Below are positions 42,672-50,945 of a stretch of 64,000 nt of DNA, piece after piece. The notes beneath the pieces are model-generated. The model saw only the letters and a program-made list of their open reading frames with translations, made no database searches and had not been told where the DNA came from. Position 1 is the stretch's first letter; every line of letters starts with the position of its first letter. The DNA lies in the NCBI RefSeq assembly GCF_020181615.1, contig NZ_CP084029.1:248001-312000 (forward strand), read 5' to 3'. This DNA comes from [Mycobacterium] crassicus. GTDB taxonomy: Bacteria; Actinomycetota; Actinomycetes; Mycobacteriales; Mycobacteriaceae. The translations under genes and the position numbers were made by a program.

Positions 42672-43940
42672 CTACGGGCGATCAGAACCCGGATCGGGGT
42701 TGCCGCGATCCGGCGGGCTGGACTCGGGCTGGACGGCCGGATGATCCAACTGGGGCCGTTGAGCCGGGATCTTCTCGGTCTCGGCTTCGGCGCCCGGGGC
42801 GGGCCCGGCCGGCGCGGTCTTGGGGGCGAAGCCGCCGAAGAATCCGCCGTCGCCGCCGTCGTTCCAGCGCCGGCCCAGCGCAGCCTCGGCCGGCAGACTG
42901 AACCAGCCGACCAGCATGCCGCCGATCAGGCAGATCAGGCCCGCCGCGGTGAAGGTGATCGGCAGCACCCGGGACCACAGGGCCACCCGGTCCCGCTCGT
43001 TGCGGGCCGCGTTGACCTGAGCCTCGACGGTCTCCTCGGAGCTGGTGACGGTGTAGTCGGCCAGCGCCACCTCGGGCTTCAGCGGGTCACGCGCGTAGTA
43101 GTGGTTGGCGTGCACCTTCGACTTGACGATGGTGCCCGACACCGGATCCACCCACATCGTCCGCTGGGCGGCGTAGTACCGCACCATCGTGATGTCCTCT
43201 TCGGGGTCGGCGTCTTCGATGTGCCAGATCCGGGCCGGAGCGGTGATCTCGCCGTCCTCGTCGTGGCCGTAGAGCGAGGGGTAGCGCACCGGCTCGTTGA
43301 GGCTGCCGTCGGCGTCGTAGCCGACGTTCTGGACGAACCGGTAGGTGGTCAGGCCGTTGACGTCGTCCAGCCCTTCGTAGTTGGCCTCGTAGGCCTTCTG
43401 CGCGATCGGGTCGAAGTACTGATACGACTGCTTCTGGGTGTCGAACGGGAACCGGTAGGACAGTCCCTCGTGCGGCAGCGCGATGTTGGTGGGAGGGCTG
43501 TCGTCTTCGTAGTTGCGTGGCCGCTGCACCGAACCGCCGGGGTGGGTGTCGTCCGAAACCGCTTCGGCGGTGCTGCGATTCAGTGTCACGGTGTCGACGA
43601 TGGCCAGCAGCAGCCCGGTGTCCTTCTGCCGGTCCGCGCGGCGCAACGATGACCCGGCCTGCAGGGTGACGACGTCGGCGTTGGCCGGAGCCTCGACGCC
43701 GATCTGCTGCTGGGACACCAGCGGCACGTCCTCGTCGACGACGGCGTGCTCGCCTCCGAGGGACTCCGGGTCTAGCGCGGCGCCGCTGCCGTTGCTGATC
43801 AGGGTGACGTCGATGTCGAGGGGGATCTTGGCGATCTTTCCCGCGGTGTAGGTGGAGAGCAGCAACGCCGCGATCAGCAGGGCGGCGCCGAGGCCCATGA
43901 CTGCGCATGCCGCGATACGCATCATGACTGCTCGGTTCAC
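42672..43940 (-). CDS. DUF3068 membrane-anchored protein (Rv0227c homologue)
   Basis: A 422-residue protein homologous to Rv0227c (DUF3068, related to actinobacterial PorA-type annotations). An N-terminal helix (about 7-30) is followed by a large extracytoplasmic domain (30-330) with many acidic and Tyr residues, such as YRFPFDTQKQSYQYFDP, and a second helix near 332-352. The last 70 residues are a Pro-rich cytoplasmic tail. GTG at 43940 has GGAGGAT upstream. It is cotranscribed with the Rv0226c homologue and divergent from the acyltransferase gene. Rv0226c-0228 are conserved together across mycobacteria, suggesting a joint envelope function that remains undefined. Confidence 0.87.
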   Translation of the reverse strand: MNRAVMMRIAACAVMGLGAALLIAALLLSTYTAGKIAKIPLDIDVTLISNGSGAALDPESLGGEHAVVDEDVPLVSQQQIGVEAPANADVVTLQAGSSLRRADRQKDTGLLLAIVDTVTLNRSTAEAVSDDTHPGGSVQRPRNYEDDSPPTNIALPHEGLSYRFPFDTQKQSYQYFDPIAQKAYEANYEGLDDVNGLTTYRFVQNVGYDADGSLNEPVRYPSLYGHDEDGEITAPARIWHIEDADPEEDITMVRYYAAQRTMWVDPVSGTIVKSKVHANHYYARDPLKPEVALADYTVTSSEETVEAQVNAARNERDRVALWSRVLPITFTAAGLICLIGGMLVGWFSLPAEAALGRRWNDGGDGGFFGGFAPKTAPAGPAPGAEAETEKIPAQRPQLDHPAVQPESSPPDRGNPDPGSDRP

Positions 43941-44010
43941 GTCGCCCTATCCTCCATGTTTCGACCCCCGGCTAAACCTGTTCGACACTAACAGCAGAAG
44001 TTGAAACAGC

Positions 44011-44050
44011 TACTGTGTGTCCATCGATGCTGCGGACCAAGATCAGATGA
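44011..44050 (+). promoter_or_regulatory. -10 element and seven-codon upstream frame before the acyltransferase gene
   Basis: TACTGT (44011-44016) is a -10 candidate. A short frame MLRTKIR opens at ATG 44027, and its TGA at 44048-44050 overlaps the ATG of the main gene at 44047 (ATGA). The arrangement repeats that seen before the WS/DGAT gene. Translational coupling is inferred. Confidence 0.35.
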
Positions 44051-45225
44051 ACGAGCAGGTCGGCGGCGTGCGCAGCTTCCTGCCCGCCGTCGAGGGTATG
44101 CGCGCCTGCGCTGCCATCGGTGTGGTCATCACCCATGTGGCGTTTCAGACCGGGCATTCGACGGGGATCAGCGGCCGGCTCTGGGGGCGCTTCGACATGG
44201 CCGTGGCGGTGTTCTTCGCCCTCAGCGGGTTCCTGCTGTGGCGGGGACATGCGGCAGCCGCTCGCGGCCTGCGGCCCGAACCCGCCGCCGGCCACTACCT
44301 GCGCTCGCGGATCGTGCGGATCATGCCGGCCTACCTGGTGTCGGTGGTGGTGATCCTGGCGCTGCTGCCCGACGCGGGCGGCGCCAGTCTCACGGTGTGG
44401 CTGGCAAACCTGACGATGACGCAGATCTATGTGCCGCTGACCCTGACACCGGGACTGACCCAGATGTGGAGCCTGGCTGTCGAGGTCAGTTTCTATATAG
44501 CCCTGCCGCTGCTGGCCCTGGGGGCGCGACGACTGCCGGTGCGCGCGCGGGTACCGGCGATCGCCGCGGTGTCGTTGCTCAGTCTGGGCTGGGGATTCCT
44601 GCCTATCCACACCCCCTTCGGGGTGAACCCGTTGAACTGGGCGCCGGCCTACGGCTGCTGGTTCGGCGCGGGCATGCTGCTGGCCGAGTGGGCGTTCAGT
44701 CCCGTCGGCCGGATCCACCGGCTGGCACGCCGGCGGCTGCCGATGGCGTTGGTGACCGTGGCCGCGTTCCTGGTGGCCGCCTCACCGCTGGCCGGCCCGG
44801 AAGGGTTGACGTCGGCCACCGTCGGGCAGTTCATCGTCCGCACCGCGATGGGTGGTGTGCTGGCCTGGGCGCTGTTGGCGCCGCTGGTGCTGGATCGTCC
44901 CGACACGCCGCACCGGTTCTTGGCCAGTCCGGCGATGGTGACGTTGGGCCGCTGGTCCTACGGGATCTTCATCTGGCACCTGGCTGCGCTGGACATGGTG
45001 TTCCCGGTGATCGGCCGCTTCGCGTTCACCGGCGACATGGCGGTGGTGCTGGTGCTGACGATGGTGTTCACCGTCGCGATCGCCGCGGTCAGTTACGCCC
45101 TGGTGGAGCAGCCGTGCCGGGAGAAGCTGCGCGGCTGGGAGAACCGCCACCGGGTATCCACGCCCGGGCCGGCCGCATCCGATCCGGTGGTGTCCGACGA
45201 AGCCGAACCCGTCGGAACGCGCTGA
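44047..45225 (+). CDS. Acyltransferase family 3 membrane protein (Rv0228 homologue)
   Basis: A 392-residue integral membrane O-acyltransferase of the acyltransferase-3 (OafA-like) family with about ten helices. The family hallmarks are near the N terminus: FLPAVEGMRACAAIGVVITHVAF (catalytic His in the first helix) and FALSGFLLWR, then RSRIVRIMPAYLVS. Such enzymes acylate sugars or lipids of the envelope. The C-terminal ~35 residues are a Pro/Glu-rich tail. ATG at 44047 was chosen; a GTG at 44017 in the same frame touches the likely -10 box and is less plausible. It is divergent from the Rv0227c-Rv0226c homologues. Confidence 0.87.
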   Translation: MNEQVGGVRSFLPAVEGMRACAAIGVVITHVAFQTGHSTGISGRLWGRFDMAVAVFFALSGFLLWRGHAAAARGLRPEPAAGHYLRSRIVRIMPAYLVSVVVILALLPDAGGASLTVWLANLTMTQIYVPLTLTPGLTQMWSLAVEVSFYIALPLLALGARRLPVRARVPAIAAVSLLSLGWGFLPIHTPFGVNPLNWAPAYGCWFGAGMLLAEWAFSPVGRIHRLARRRLPMALVTVAAFLVAASPLAGPEGLTSATVGQFIVRTAMGGVLAWALLAPLVLDRPDTPHRFLASPAMVTLGRWSYGIFIWHLAALDMVFPVIGRFAFTGDMAVVLVLTMVFTVAIAAVSYALVEQPCREKLRGWENRHRVSTPGPAASDPVVSDEAEPVGTR

Positions 45226-45231
45226 CGCCGC

Positions 45232-46560
45232 TCAGGCTGCGCTGCCGGCCGGCGTGTAGTCGGCGACGTCGCTGGTGTATTCGGCGGTGCCGTAGGCCTC
45301 CAGCCGCCGCTTGAGCAGCCGGAGCACGTAGGCCCTGGTGATTCGGCGCAGCCCCGGGATCCGGGCGGCGCGCGCCACCACCGCCGCGCGGCCGTACACG
45401 AACGGCACCGTGAGGGCGATCCGCGCATAGTCGCCGGCGCCGAGCGTGACGCCCATCCTGGCGGCCACTTCTCGTTTTCCACCGGTGAACATCCGGACGA
45501 AAAAGAGCTTGCTGTAGCTCTTTTCGACCGAATCGGCGATGCGCTCGCCCACGGTGTCCTGCTGTCGCAGGTAAGCGTCCATGGTCGAGCGGACCAACTC
45601 TCCGCAGGTGGCGTCGTCGAAGTCGTCGCGCAGCATCGCCGACCGGGCGCTGAGCACGCGGATGATCTCACCGGGCGTGGTCGGAAGCAGCTCCTCGGGC
45701 AGGCCGAGCAGGACGCAGCGGTAGCGGGTGAACTCGACGACGGCGCGCTCGCCCCGGGTGAACTCCGTGCGCCCCCGGCGGCGGGCGTCCATCGCCAGCA
45801 GGTAGAGGTTGATCATGCCGGCGGGCATCTGATCGAGCTGCGGGATCGGCAGCCCGTAGATGCCGACGTCCCACTTCGGGGAGCGCTTGAGCGCGTTGAA
45901 GCGAACCATGGAGTGCATCAGCCGCACCATGGCCGCGGCCTCGAACCCCGGGCCGTAGCGATCCAGGGCGCCGGGCAGTGTGGTCACGGCGAAGAAACTG
46001 GTGGTCTCGTTGACCCGTCGCGCGGCACGATTGCCCGACAGCGCTCCGGTCAGGGCCATCGGCAGCGCGGCGTAGGTGTTGAGGAAGGTCGCGATGAAGG
46101 CGCCGCGCACGACGAAAGGCGCCAGCAGCGCCATCGGCAGGCGGGAGTGCTCGGCGCCTTCGCGAACCAGCTCCATGTCCAGCCAGTCCGGAGTGGCCTC
46201 CATGTCGGCGATGAACGCGGCCAGCTCGGGCGGCGCATCTTCCACCGCGTCGATGCCCTTGCGGCAGGCCGTCTTGAGCATGCCGATCAGGGTGCTCACG
46301 CTGTACTGCCCCATCAGTGCGGCGTAGGAGTCCGACACCACATCGCCCAGCCAGGTGGTCGTCGAGATCAGTTCGACGACGCTTTCGTCGGCCAGAATCT
46401 TGGCGCGGGTGGAGGGCTTGCCGCGCAGTGACGACACGTCGTCGGGGTTGGTCGTCGTGCGGTACGGCTGGGAGTCGAAGTCCAGGTCGCCGTAGAGCGC
46501 CGGCAAGAGCTCGGCTTGCCGGCGCACCCGTTCGTGTAGCTCGGGGTAGTACGTAGACAT
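45232..46560 (-). CDS. MpaB-family oxygenase-like protein (DUF2236)
   Basis: A 442-residue mostly helical protein of the MpaB/latex-clearing-protein-like family (DUF2236). The N-terminal region has TTWLGDVVSDSYAALMG, with AFIATFLNTYAALPMALTGALSG and HSMVRFNALKRSPKWDVGIYGLPIPQ after it; the latter HSMVR-type His is a candidate haem ligand of the family. Members include fungal MpaB, which cleaves prenyl chains with oxygen, and bacterial rubber oxygenase Lcp. The substrate here is unknown. It faces a divergent TetR gene across a compact operator, so the TetR protein probably controls it. In M. tuberculosis Rv0229c occupies this place but I cannot show they are related. Confidence 0.85.
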   Translation of the reverse strand: MSTYYPELHERVRRQAELLPALYGDLDFDSQPYRTTTNPDDVSSLRGKPSTRAKILADESVVELISTTTWLGDVVSDSYAALMGQYSVSTLIGMLKTACRKGIDAVEDAPPELAAFIADMEATPDWLDMELVREGAEHSRLPMALLAPFVVRGAFIATFLNTYAALPMALTGALSGNRAARRVNETTSFFAVTTLPGALDRYGPGFEAAAMVRLMHSMVRFNALKRSPKWDVGIYGLPIPQLDQMPAGMINLYLLAMDARRRGRTEFTRGERAVVEFTRYRCVLLGLPEELLPTTPGEIIRVLSARSAMLRDDFDDATCGELVRSTMDAYLRQQDTVGERIADSVEKSYSKLFFVRMFTGGKREVAARMGVTLGAGDYARIALTVPFVYGRAAVVARAARIPGLRRITRAYVLRLLKRRLEAYGTAEYTSDVADYTPAGSAA

Positions 46561-46589
46561 CGGCGAACCTCTCCGGGACCTCTCCGAGC

Positions 46590-46634
46590 AACTAACAATT
46601 CGTTAGTTACAGGTAACAGGTCGTTAGTTATGCT
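46590..46634. promoter_or_regulatory. TetR operator and promoter between the MpaB-like and TetR genes
   Basis: AACTAAC (46590-46596) and GTTAGTT (46602-46608) form a perfect 7-base inverted repeat with a 5-base spacer. A further GTTAGTTA lies at 46623-46630. The -10 box TATGCT (46629-46634) overlaps the last copy and stands seven bases before the GTG of the TetR gene. Autorepression and control of the divergent oxygenase gene are likely. Confidence 0.7.
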
Positions 46635-46641
46635 GTCAAGT

Positions 46642-47247
46642 GTGACCCCGGTCAGCCGACGACGAATGACAGGCGAGGCGCGGCGCGAACAGATCCTCGA
46701 TGTCACGCACACGATCGTTGATTCCGAGAGCTTCCATGCGGCCACGCCGAATCGGGTCGCGGAGCAGGCCGGCGTCAACCGGTCGCTGATCTACCAGCAA
46801 TTCGGCAGTCCCGCAGGGCTTTTCGTCGCGCTCATCGATCGGGAAGCCAGCCGCGCGGCAGCGCAGTTCGCCAACGCGATCACCGGCACCGAGAATCCCG
46901 AAGCCGAGGACTTCCTGGCCCGGGTGTTCGACGGGGTGCTGCGCGCCGCCGACGGCCACCCCGCGACCTGGCGGTTGTTCCTGTTTCCGCCGCAGGGAGC
47001 GCCGCCGGAGCTGCATGAGCGCCTGGCCCGTGCCGAGGCGGCCGTGCGGGGGTTCCTCACCCGCGAGCTGTTGCGCAGCATGCCGGACCTGGCCGATCCG
47101 GACTACACCGCCCGCATCGTCGCCGCCGTCGGCCGCGAGCTGCTGCAGTTGCGGCTCAGCGATCCCGAAGGGGCCACTCCCGAGCGGCTGCAGGCGATTC
47201 TCGGTTCGCTGAAACTCAATGCCGGGAACCGATCCCGCAAGCAGTGA
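46642..47247 (+). CDS. TetR-family transcriptional regulator
   Basis: A 201-residue repressor. The helix-turn-helix at about 18-60 includes ARREQILDVTHTIVDSE, TPNRVAEQAGVNRSLIYQQFGS and FVALIDREASRAAA. The C-terminal ligand-binding domain is all helical and unassigned. GTG at 46642 was preferred to an ATG at 46630 because that ATG is inside the -10 box and the operator; the resulting message would be leaderless. It is divergent from the MpaB-like oxygenase gene and convergent with php, three bases apart. The ligand is probably a substrate or product of the oxygenase (inference). Confidence 0.87.
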   Translation: MTPVSRRRMTGEARREQILDVTHTIVDSESFHAATPNRVAEQAGVNRSLIYQQFGSPAGLFVALIDREASRAAAQFANAITGTENPEAEDFLARVFDGVLRAADGHPATWRLFLFPPQGAPPELHERLARAEAAVRGFLTRELLRSMPDLADPDYTARIVAAVGRELLQLRLSDPEGATPERLQAILGSLKLNAGNRSRKQ

Positions 47248-47250
47248 GGT

Positions 47251-48228
47251 TCAGTAGCTGCCCCGGTTCTCAAGGATCTTGCGGGGGTTGTCCACCAGCA
47301 TGGTGCGCAGCTGGTCGTCGGTGACGCCGCGTTGGCGCAACGCCGGAATCACGTCGTTGTGGATGTGCAGATAGTGCCAGTTCGGGGCGGCCACCGAGCT
47401 CAGTTCGCCGGGCAGCGCATCGAAGTAGCAGTTGGCGTCGTGGGACAACACCATCTTGTCGGCGTGGCCGCGCTCGCACATCTGCGCCACGGTGTTGACG
47501 CGATCCTCGAACGGCAGGATGAGGTCGATGCCGAACCGGTCCATGCCCAGGTAGGAGCCGGCCGCGATCAGTTCCTCCAGGTAGCCCAGGTCGGTGCTGT
47601 CGCCGGAGTGCCCGATCACCACCCGGGACAGGTCGACGCCCTCTTCATCGAAGATGCGCTGCTGCTCCAGGCCGCGGCGGGTGCCGGCGTGGGTGTGGGT
47701 GGAGATCGGTGCGCCGGTACGCCGGTTCGCCTGGGCGACGGCGCGCAATACCCGCTCCACCCCGGGTGTCACGCCGGGTTCGTCGGTGGCGCACTTGAGG
47801 ATTGCGGCCTTGATCCCGGTGTCGGCGATACCGGTCTCGATATCGCGGACGAACATGTCGGCCATGATCTCCGGGCCGTCCAGCATGGTGCCGGGCCCTC
47901 GGTAATGAAAGAAGAACGGCACGTCGTTGTAGGTGTAGACCCCGGTGGCCACCACGATGTTCAGGTCGGTGCCCGCGGCGACCCGGGCAATACGGGGGAT
48001 GTAGCGGCCCAGCCCGATCACGGTCAGGTCGACGATCGTGTCGACCCCGGCCGCCTTCAAAGCGTTCAGGCGGGTGATCGCATCGGCCACCCGGGCGTCC
48101 TCGTCGCCCCAGGCCTCCGGATAGTTCTGGGCGATCTCGGTGGTCATGATGAACACGTGCTCGTGCATCAGCGTGACGCCCAGGTCGGCGGTGTCGATCG
48201 GTCCGCGCGCGGTGCTCAGCTGTGACAT
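47251..48228 (-). CDS. php: Phosphotriesterase-like lactonase family hydrolase (Php)
   Basis: A 325-residue metal-dependent hydrolase homologous to Rv0230c (326 aa). The binuclear-metal ligands are in place: His22 and His24 (MHEHVF), a carbamylated-Lys candidate in AAILKCATDE, His in PISTHTHAG and VIGHSGDS, and Asp in VLSHDANCYF. Family members hydrolyse lactones and, slowly, organophosphates; the natural substrate is uncertain. ATG at 48228 is preceded by TACTAT at six bases, so a leaderless message is likely. The open sequence further 5' runs into the divergent hotdog gene's leader. Confidence 0.93.
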   Translation of the reverse strand: MSQLSTARGPIDTADLGVTLMHEHVFIMTTEIAQNYPEAWGDEDARVADAITRLNALKAAGVDTIVDLTVIGLGRYIPRIARVAAGTDLNIVVATGVYTYNDVPFFFHYRGPGTMLDGPEIMADMFVRDIETGIADTGIKAAILKCATDEPGVTPGVERVLRAVAQANRRTGAPISTHTHAGTRRGLEQQRIFDEEGVDLSRVVIGHSGDSTDLGYLEELIAAGSYLGMDRFGIDLILPFEDRVNTVAQMCERGHADKMVLSHDANCYFDALPGELSSVAAPNWHYLHIHNDVIPALRQRGVTDDQLRTMLVDNPRKILENRGSY

Positions 48229-48234
48229 TGCTTG

Positions 48235-48240
48235 ATAGTA
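48235..48240 (-). promoter_or_regulatory. -10 element of php, leaderless
   Basis: On the minus strand TACTAT is followed by six bases and the ATG at 48228. It matches TANNNT and the leaderless spacing. Confidence 0.6.
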
Positions 48241-48304
48241 GGGAAACGCCGGTCGTTCGCGACGAGAATCGGTGGCGATACCGCGGATCTGCGAAGGGGA
48301 GCCG

Positions 48305-49228
48305 ATGCCGACCACCACGCTGCGATTCCTGGCCAAGGCGACCGATGTCGGCTACGGCGAGCGGATCGATGGCGGGCACGTACTGGAATGGGTGGACACG
48401 GCCGGGTATGCCTGCGCCGCCCAGTGGAGTGGCCGTTACTGTGTGACCGCTTTCATCGGTGACATCCGGTTCACCAGGCCGATCGCGGTGGGTGAACTCG
48501 TCGAGATCAGTGCTCGGGTGGCGCATACCGGCCGCACCAGCATGCATATCGTCATCACGGTGTCCTCCGGCGACCCGCGTGCCGGGGAGCTGACCAGGAC
48601 GGCGCAGTGCCTCGCGGTGTTCATCGCGGTCGATGACGCCGGCAAGCCGGTCAGCGTGCCGGTGTTCACGCCGCAGACGGATTCCGAGCGGCGGCTACAG
48701 CTGGCCGCTCAGCACCGTGCGGACATGCGCGCCGACATCGATGTCGCCCTGGCCGAGCAGGAGTACAGCGACGACAGTTCGGCGCCGTGCGCGGTCCTGC
48801 GTTTCATGGCCGTGCCCACCGACGTCAACTGGGGCGGGAAAGTGCATGGTGGCAAGGTGATGCGCTGGATCGACGAGGCGGCGTTCCTGTGCGCGGCACA
48901 GTGGACCGGTGGAGATGTTGTCGCCTCGCGGATCAACGGCATCCGGTTCTACCGGCCGATCGTCATCGGCAACATGATCGAGGTCCGCGCCAGGTTGATC
49001 CACACCTCGGCCAGGCGGCTGTACATCAGCGTGCATGTTCAGTCGTCCGACGTGCGAACCGGTGTCGGCGACGTCGCGACCTACGCGCTCGCATTGTTCG
49101 CGGACCTCGACGAGGGCGGCCGTGCGATGGCCGTGCGGCAGTGGAGCCCGGTGACCGAAGAGGATCGTCGTCTGGACCGGCACGCCGTTGAACTCGTCGA
49201 GGTGTTGCGGCAGACGGCGACGAAGTGA
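48305..49228 (+). CDS. Double hotdog acyl-CoA thioesterase
   Basis: A 307-residue protein made of two tandem hotdog domains of the cytosolic acyl-CoA hydrolase (ACOT/BFIT) type. The first has GGHVLEWVDTAGYACAAQWSG near 22-42, the second GGKVMRWIDEAAFLCAAQWTG near 181-201. The second repeats the first, with the catalytic acidic residue in each helix (D or E next to the central Ala). It hydrolyses acyl-CoA to free acid and CoA. ATG at 48305 has GAAGGGGAG just upstream; the 11 codons further 5' were rejected. It is divergent from php and three bases from the convergent MarR stop. It has no counterpart here in M. tuberculosis. Confidence 0.87.
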   Translation: MPTTTLRFLAKATDVGYGERIDGGHVLEWVDTAGYACAAQWSGRYCVTAFIGDIRFTRPIAVGELVEISARVAHTGRTSMHIVITVSSGDPRAGELTRTAQCLAVFIAVDDAGKPVSVPVFTPQTDSERRLQLAAQHRADMRADIDVALAEQEYSDDSSAPCAVLRFMAVPTDVNWGGKVHGGKVMRWIDEAAFLCAAQWTGGDVVASRINGIRFYRPIVIGNMIEVRARLIHTSARRLYISVHVQSSDVRTGVGDVATYALALFADLDEGGRAMAVRQWSPVTEEDRRLDRHAVELVEVLRQTATK

Positions 49229-49231
49229 TCC

Positions 49232-49690
49232 CTACGGGTTGCTCAGCAGGTTGTCGCGGATCTGCCCGTAGGAGTGGGTGAACAGTTCCACCTCACGCGG
49301 ACTGAGCAGATCGAAGAGGTTGGCGCGCACCGCGTTCACGTGGCCGGGGGCTGCCGCCCGCAGCTTCTCCAGGCCCGCTTCGGTGAGCTCGGCGTGGAGA
49401 CCCCGTTTGTCTTCCTCGCATCTGACCTGGCGTACCCAGCCGGCATCGGTCAGCCGCTGGACCGCCCGGGTCACCCCGCTGCGGGTCGTGACGGTGTGAT
49501 CGGCCAACTCGTTCATCCGCATCCGCTGTCCGGGGGCCTCCGACAGCAGCACCAGGATCTCGAAGTCGGACATGTTGATGCCCGCTTCGGCGGCCAGGTG
49601 CCGGTCCAGGTCCCGCATCAGCAATCGCGTGCTCTCCAGGTAAAGCCGCCACATCCGCTGCTCGTCGCTGCTGAGCCACTGCGTCTCCAT
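49232..49690 (-). CDS. MarR-family transcriptional regulator
   Basis: A 152-residue winged-helix repressor. The DNA-binding part spans about 40-100: MSDFEILVLLSEAPGQRMRMNELADHTVTTRSGVTRAVQRLTDAGW, then the wing VRCEEDKRGLHAELTEAG. It faces the luciferase-like monooxygenase operon across 142 bases that hold repeats of TAGTTGATA, probably its own binding sites. MarR proteins of this kind often sense phenolic, quinone or oxidative signals, which would fit the flavin-dependent redox enzymes it faces. ATG at 49690 is the only reasonable start. Confidence 0.88.
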   Translation of the reverse strand: METQWLSSDEQRMWRLYLESTRLLMRDLDRHLAAEAGINMSDFEILVLLSEAPGQRMRMNELADHTVTTRSGVTRAVQRLTDAGWVRQVRCEEDKRGLHAELTEAGLEKLRAAAPGHVNAVRANLFDLLSPREVELFTHSYGQIRDNLLSNP

Positions 49691-49701
49691 GCCGACAAAT
49701 A

Positions 49702-49805
49702 TAGTTGATATTGTTACGGTAATCCAGGTTAAACGCCCAGCCTGACGGTAAGCGGATGAAGGAATGAACCAAAAAATAGTTGCGTTATCAACTACCGTGT
49801 ACAGT
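49702..49805. promoter_or_regulatory. MarR operators and promoter of the monooxygenase operon
   Basis: TAGTTGATA at 49702-49710 recurs in inverted form as TATCAACTA at 49786-49794. The latter also pairs with TAGTTG at 49777-49782 around six bases to make a compact palindrome. A -10 box TACAGT follows at 49800-49805, so a protein bound at the palindrome would cover the -35 region. The first copy lies 12 bases upstream of the MarR start, which suits autoregulation. Confidence 0.65.
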
Positions 49806-49832
49806 AGCGATCAACGAGCAAGGAGGGCTGAC

Positions 49833-50945
49833 GTGTCGGACACGGGCATGCAATTCGGCATCTTCACCGTCGGCGATATCACCGCCGATCCCACCACGGG
49901 CCGCACGCCGACCGAGGCCGAGCGGATCAAGGCGACCGTGGCCATCGCCCGCAAGGCCGAGGAAGTGGGCCTGGACGTCTTCGCCACCGGCGAGCATCAC
50001 AACCCGCCGTTCGTCCCGTCGTCGCCGACCACCCTGCTGGGCTACATCGCGGCACAGACCGAGCGGATCCAGCTGACCACCGCCACCACCTTGATCACCA
50101 CCAACGACCCGGTGAAGCTCGCCGAGGACTACAGCGTGCTGCAGCACCTCGCCGACGGCCGGGTGGACCTGATGCTGGGGCGTGGCAACACCGGCCCGGT
50201 GTACCCCTGGTTCGGCAAGGACATCCGGGCCGCTTTGCCGCTGACGGTGGAGAACTACCAGTTGTTGCGGCGGCTGTGGCGCGAGGAAGTCGTCGACTGG
50301 AACGGGGAGTACCGCACCCCGTTGCGCGGGTTCACCCTGGCGCCGCGTCCGCTGGACGGGGTCCCCCCGTTCGTCTGGCACGGCTCCATCCGCAGTCCCG
50401 AGATCGCCGAACTTGCGGCGCACTACGGTGACGGCTTCTTCGCCAACCACATCTTCTGGCCGTCGTCGCACACCAGGCGGATGGTGCAGCTGTACCGCCA
50501 GCGCTTCGAGCACTACGGCCACGGTGGCGCCGACCAGGCGATCGTGGGATTGGGCGGGCAGGTGTTCCTGCGGCCCAACAGCCAGGACGCGGTGACCGAG
50601 TTCCGGCCGTACTTCGACAACGCCCCGGTCTACGGGCACGGCCCCAGTCTGGAGGAGTTCAGTGCGCAGACCCCGCTGACGGTGGGCTCACCGCAGCAGG
50701 TGATCGACAAGACCCTGAGCTTCCGGGACTACGTCGGTGACTACCAACGCCAGCTGTTCCTGGTCGACCACGCGGGTCTGCCGCTCAAGACGGTGCTCGA
50801 GCAGCTCGATCTGTTGGGTGAGCACGTCATTCCGGTGTTGCGCAAGGAGTTCGCCATCGGCCGGCCCGCGCACGTTCCCGGCGCGCCGACGCACCAGGCT
50901 CTGGTCGAGGCTGCGCGGCAACCGGAGATTGCGGAGGCGTCATGA
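49833..50945 (+). CDS. FMN-dependent luciferase-like monooxygenase (CE1758 type)
   Basis: A 370-residue flavin-dependent oxidoreductase of the bacterial luciferase superfamily (TIM barrel). It has MQFGIFTVGD at the N terminus, GLDVFATGEHHNPPFVPSSP with the conserved His pair, DLMLGRGNTGPVYPWFGKD and PPFVWHGSIRSPE. It matches the CE1758 group, which is usually coded next to a dedicated FMN reductase, as here. It would use reduced FMN and oxygen to hydroxylate an unknown substrate. GTG at 49833 has AGGAGGG five bases upstream. The stop overlaps the reductase ATG by four bases. Confidence 0.9.
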   Translation: MSDTGMQFGIFTVGDITADPTTGRTPTEAERIKATVAIARKAEEVGLDVFATGEHHNPPFVPSSPTTLLGYIAAQTERIQLTTATTLITTNDPVKLAEDYSVLQHLADGRVDLMLGRGNTGPVYPWFGKDIRAALPLTVENYQLLRRLWREEVVDWNGEYRTPLRGFTLAPRPLDGVPPFVWHGSIRSPEIAELAAHYGDGFFANHIFWPSSHTRRMVQLYRQRFEHYGHGGADQAIVGLGGQVFLRPNSQDAVTEFRPYFDNAPVYGHGPSLEEFSAQTPLTVGSPQQVIDKTLSFRDYVGDYQRQLFLVDHAGLPLKTVLEQLDLLGEHVIPVLRKEFAIGRPAHVPGAPTHQALVEAARQPEIAEAS

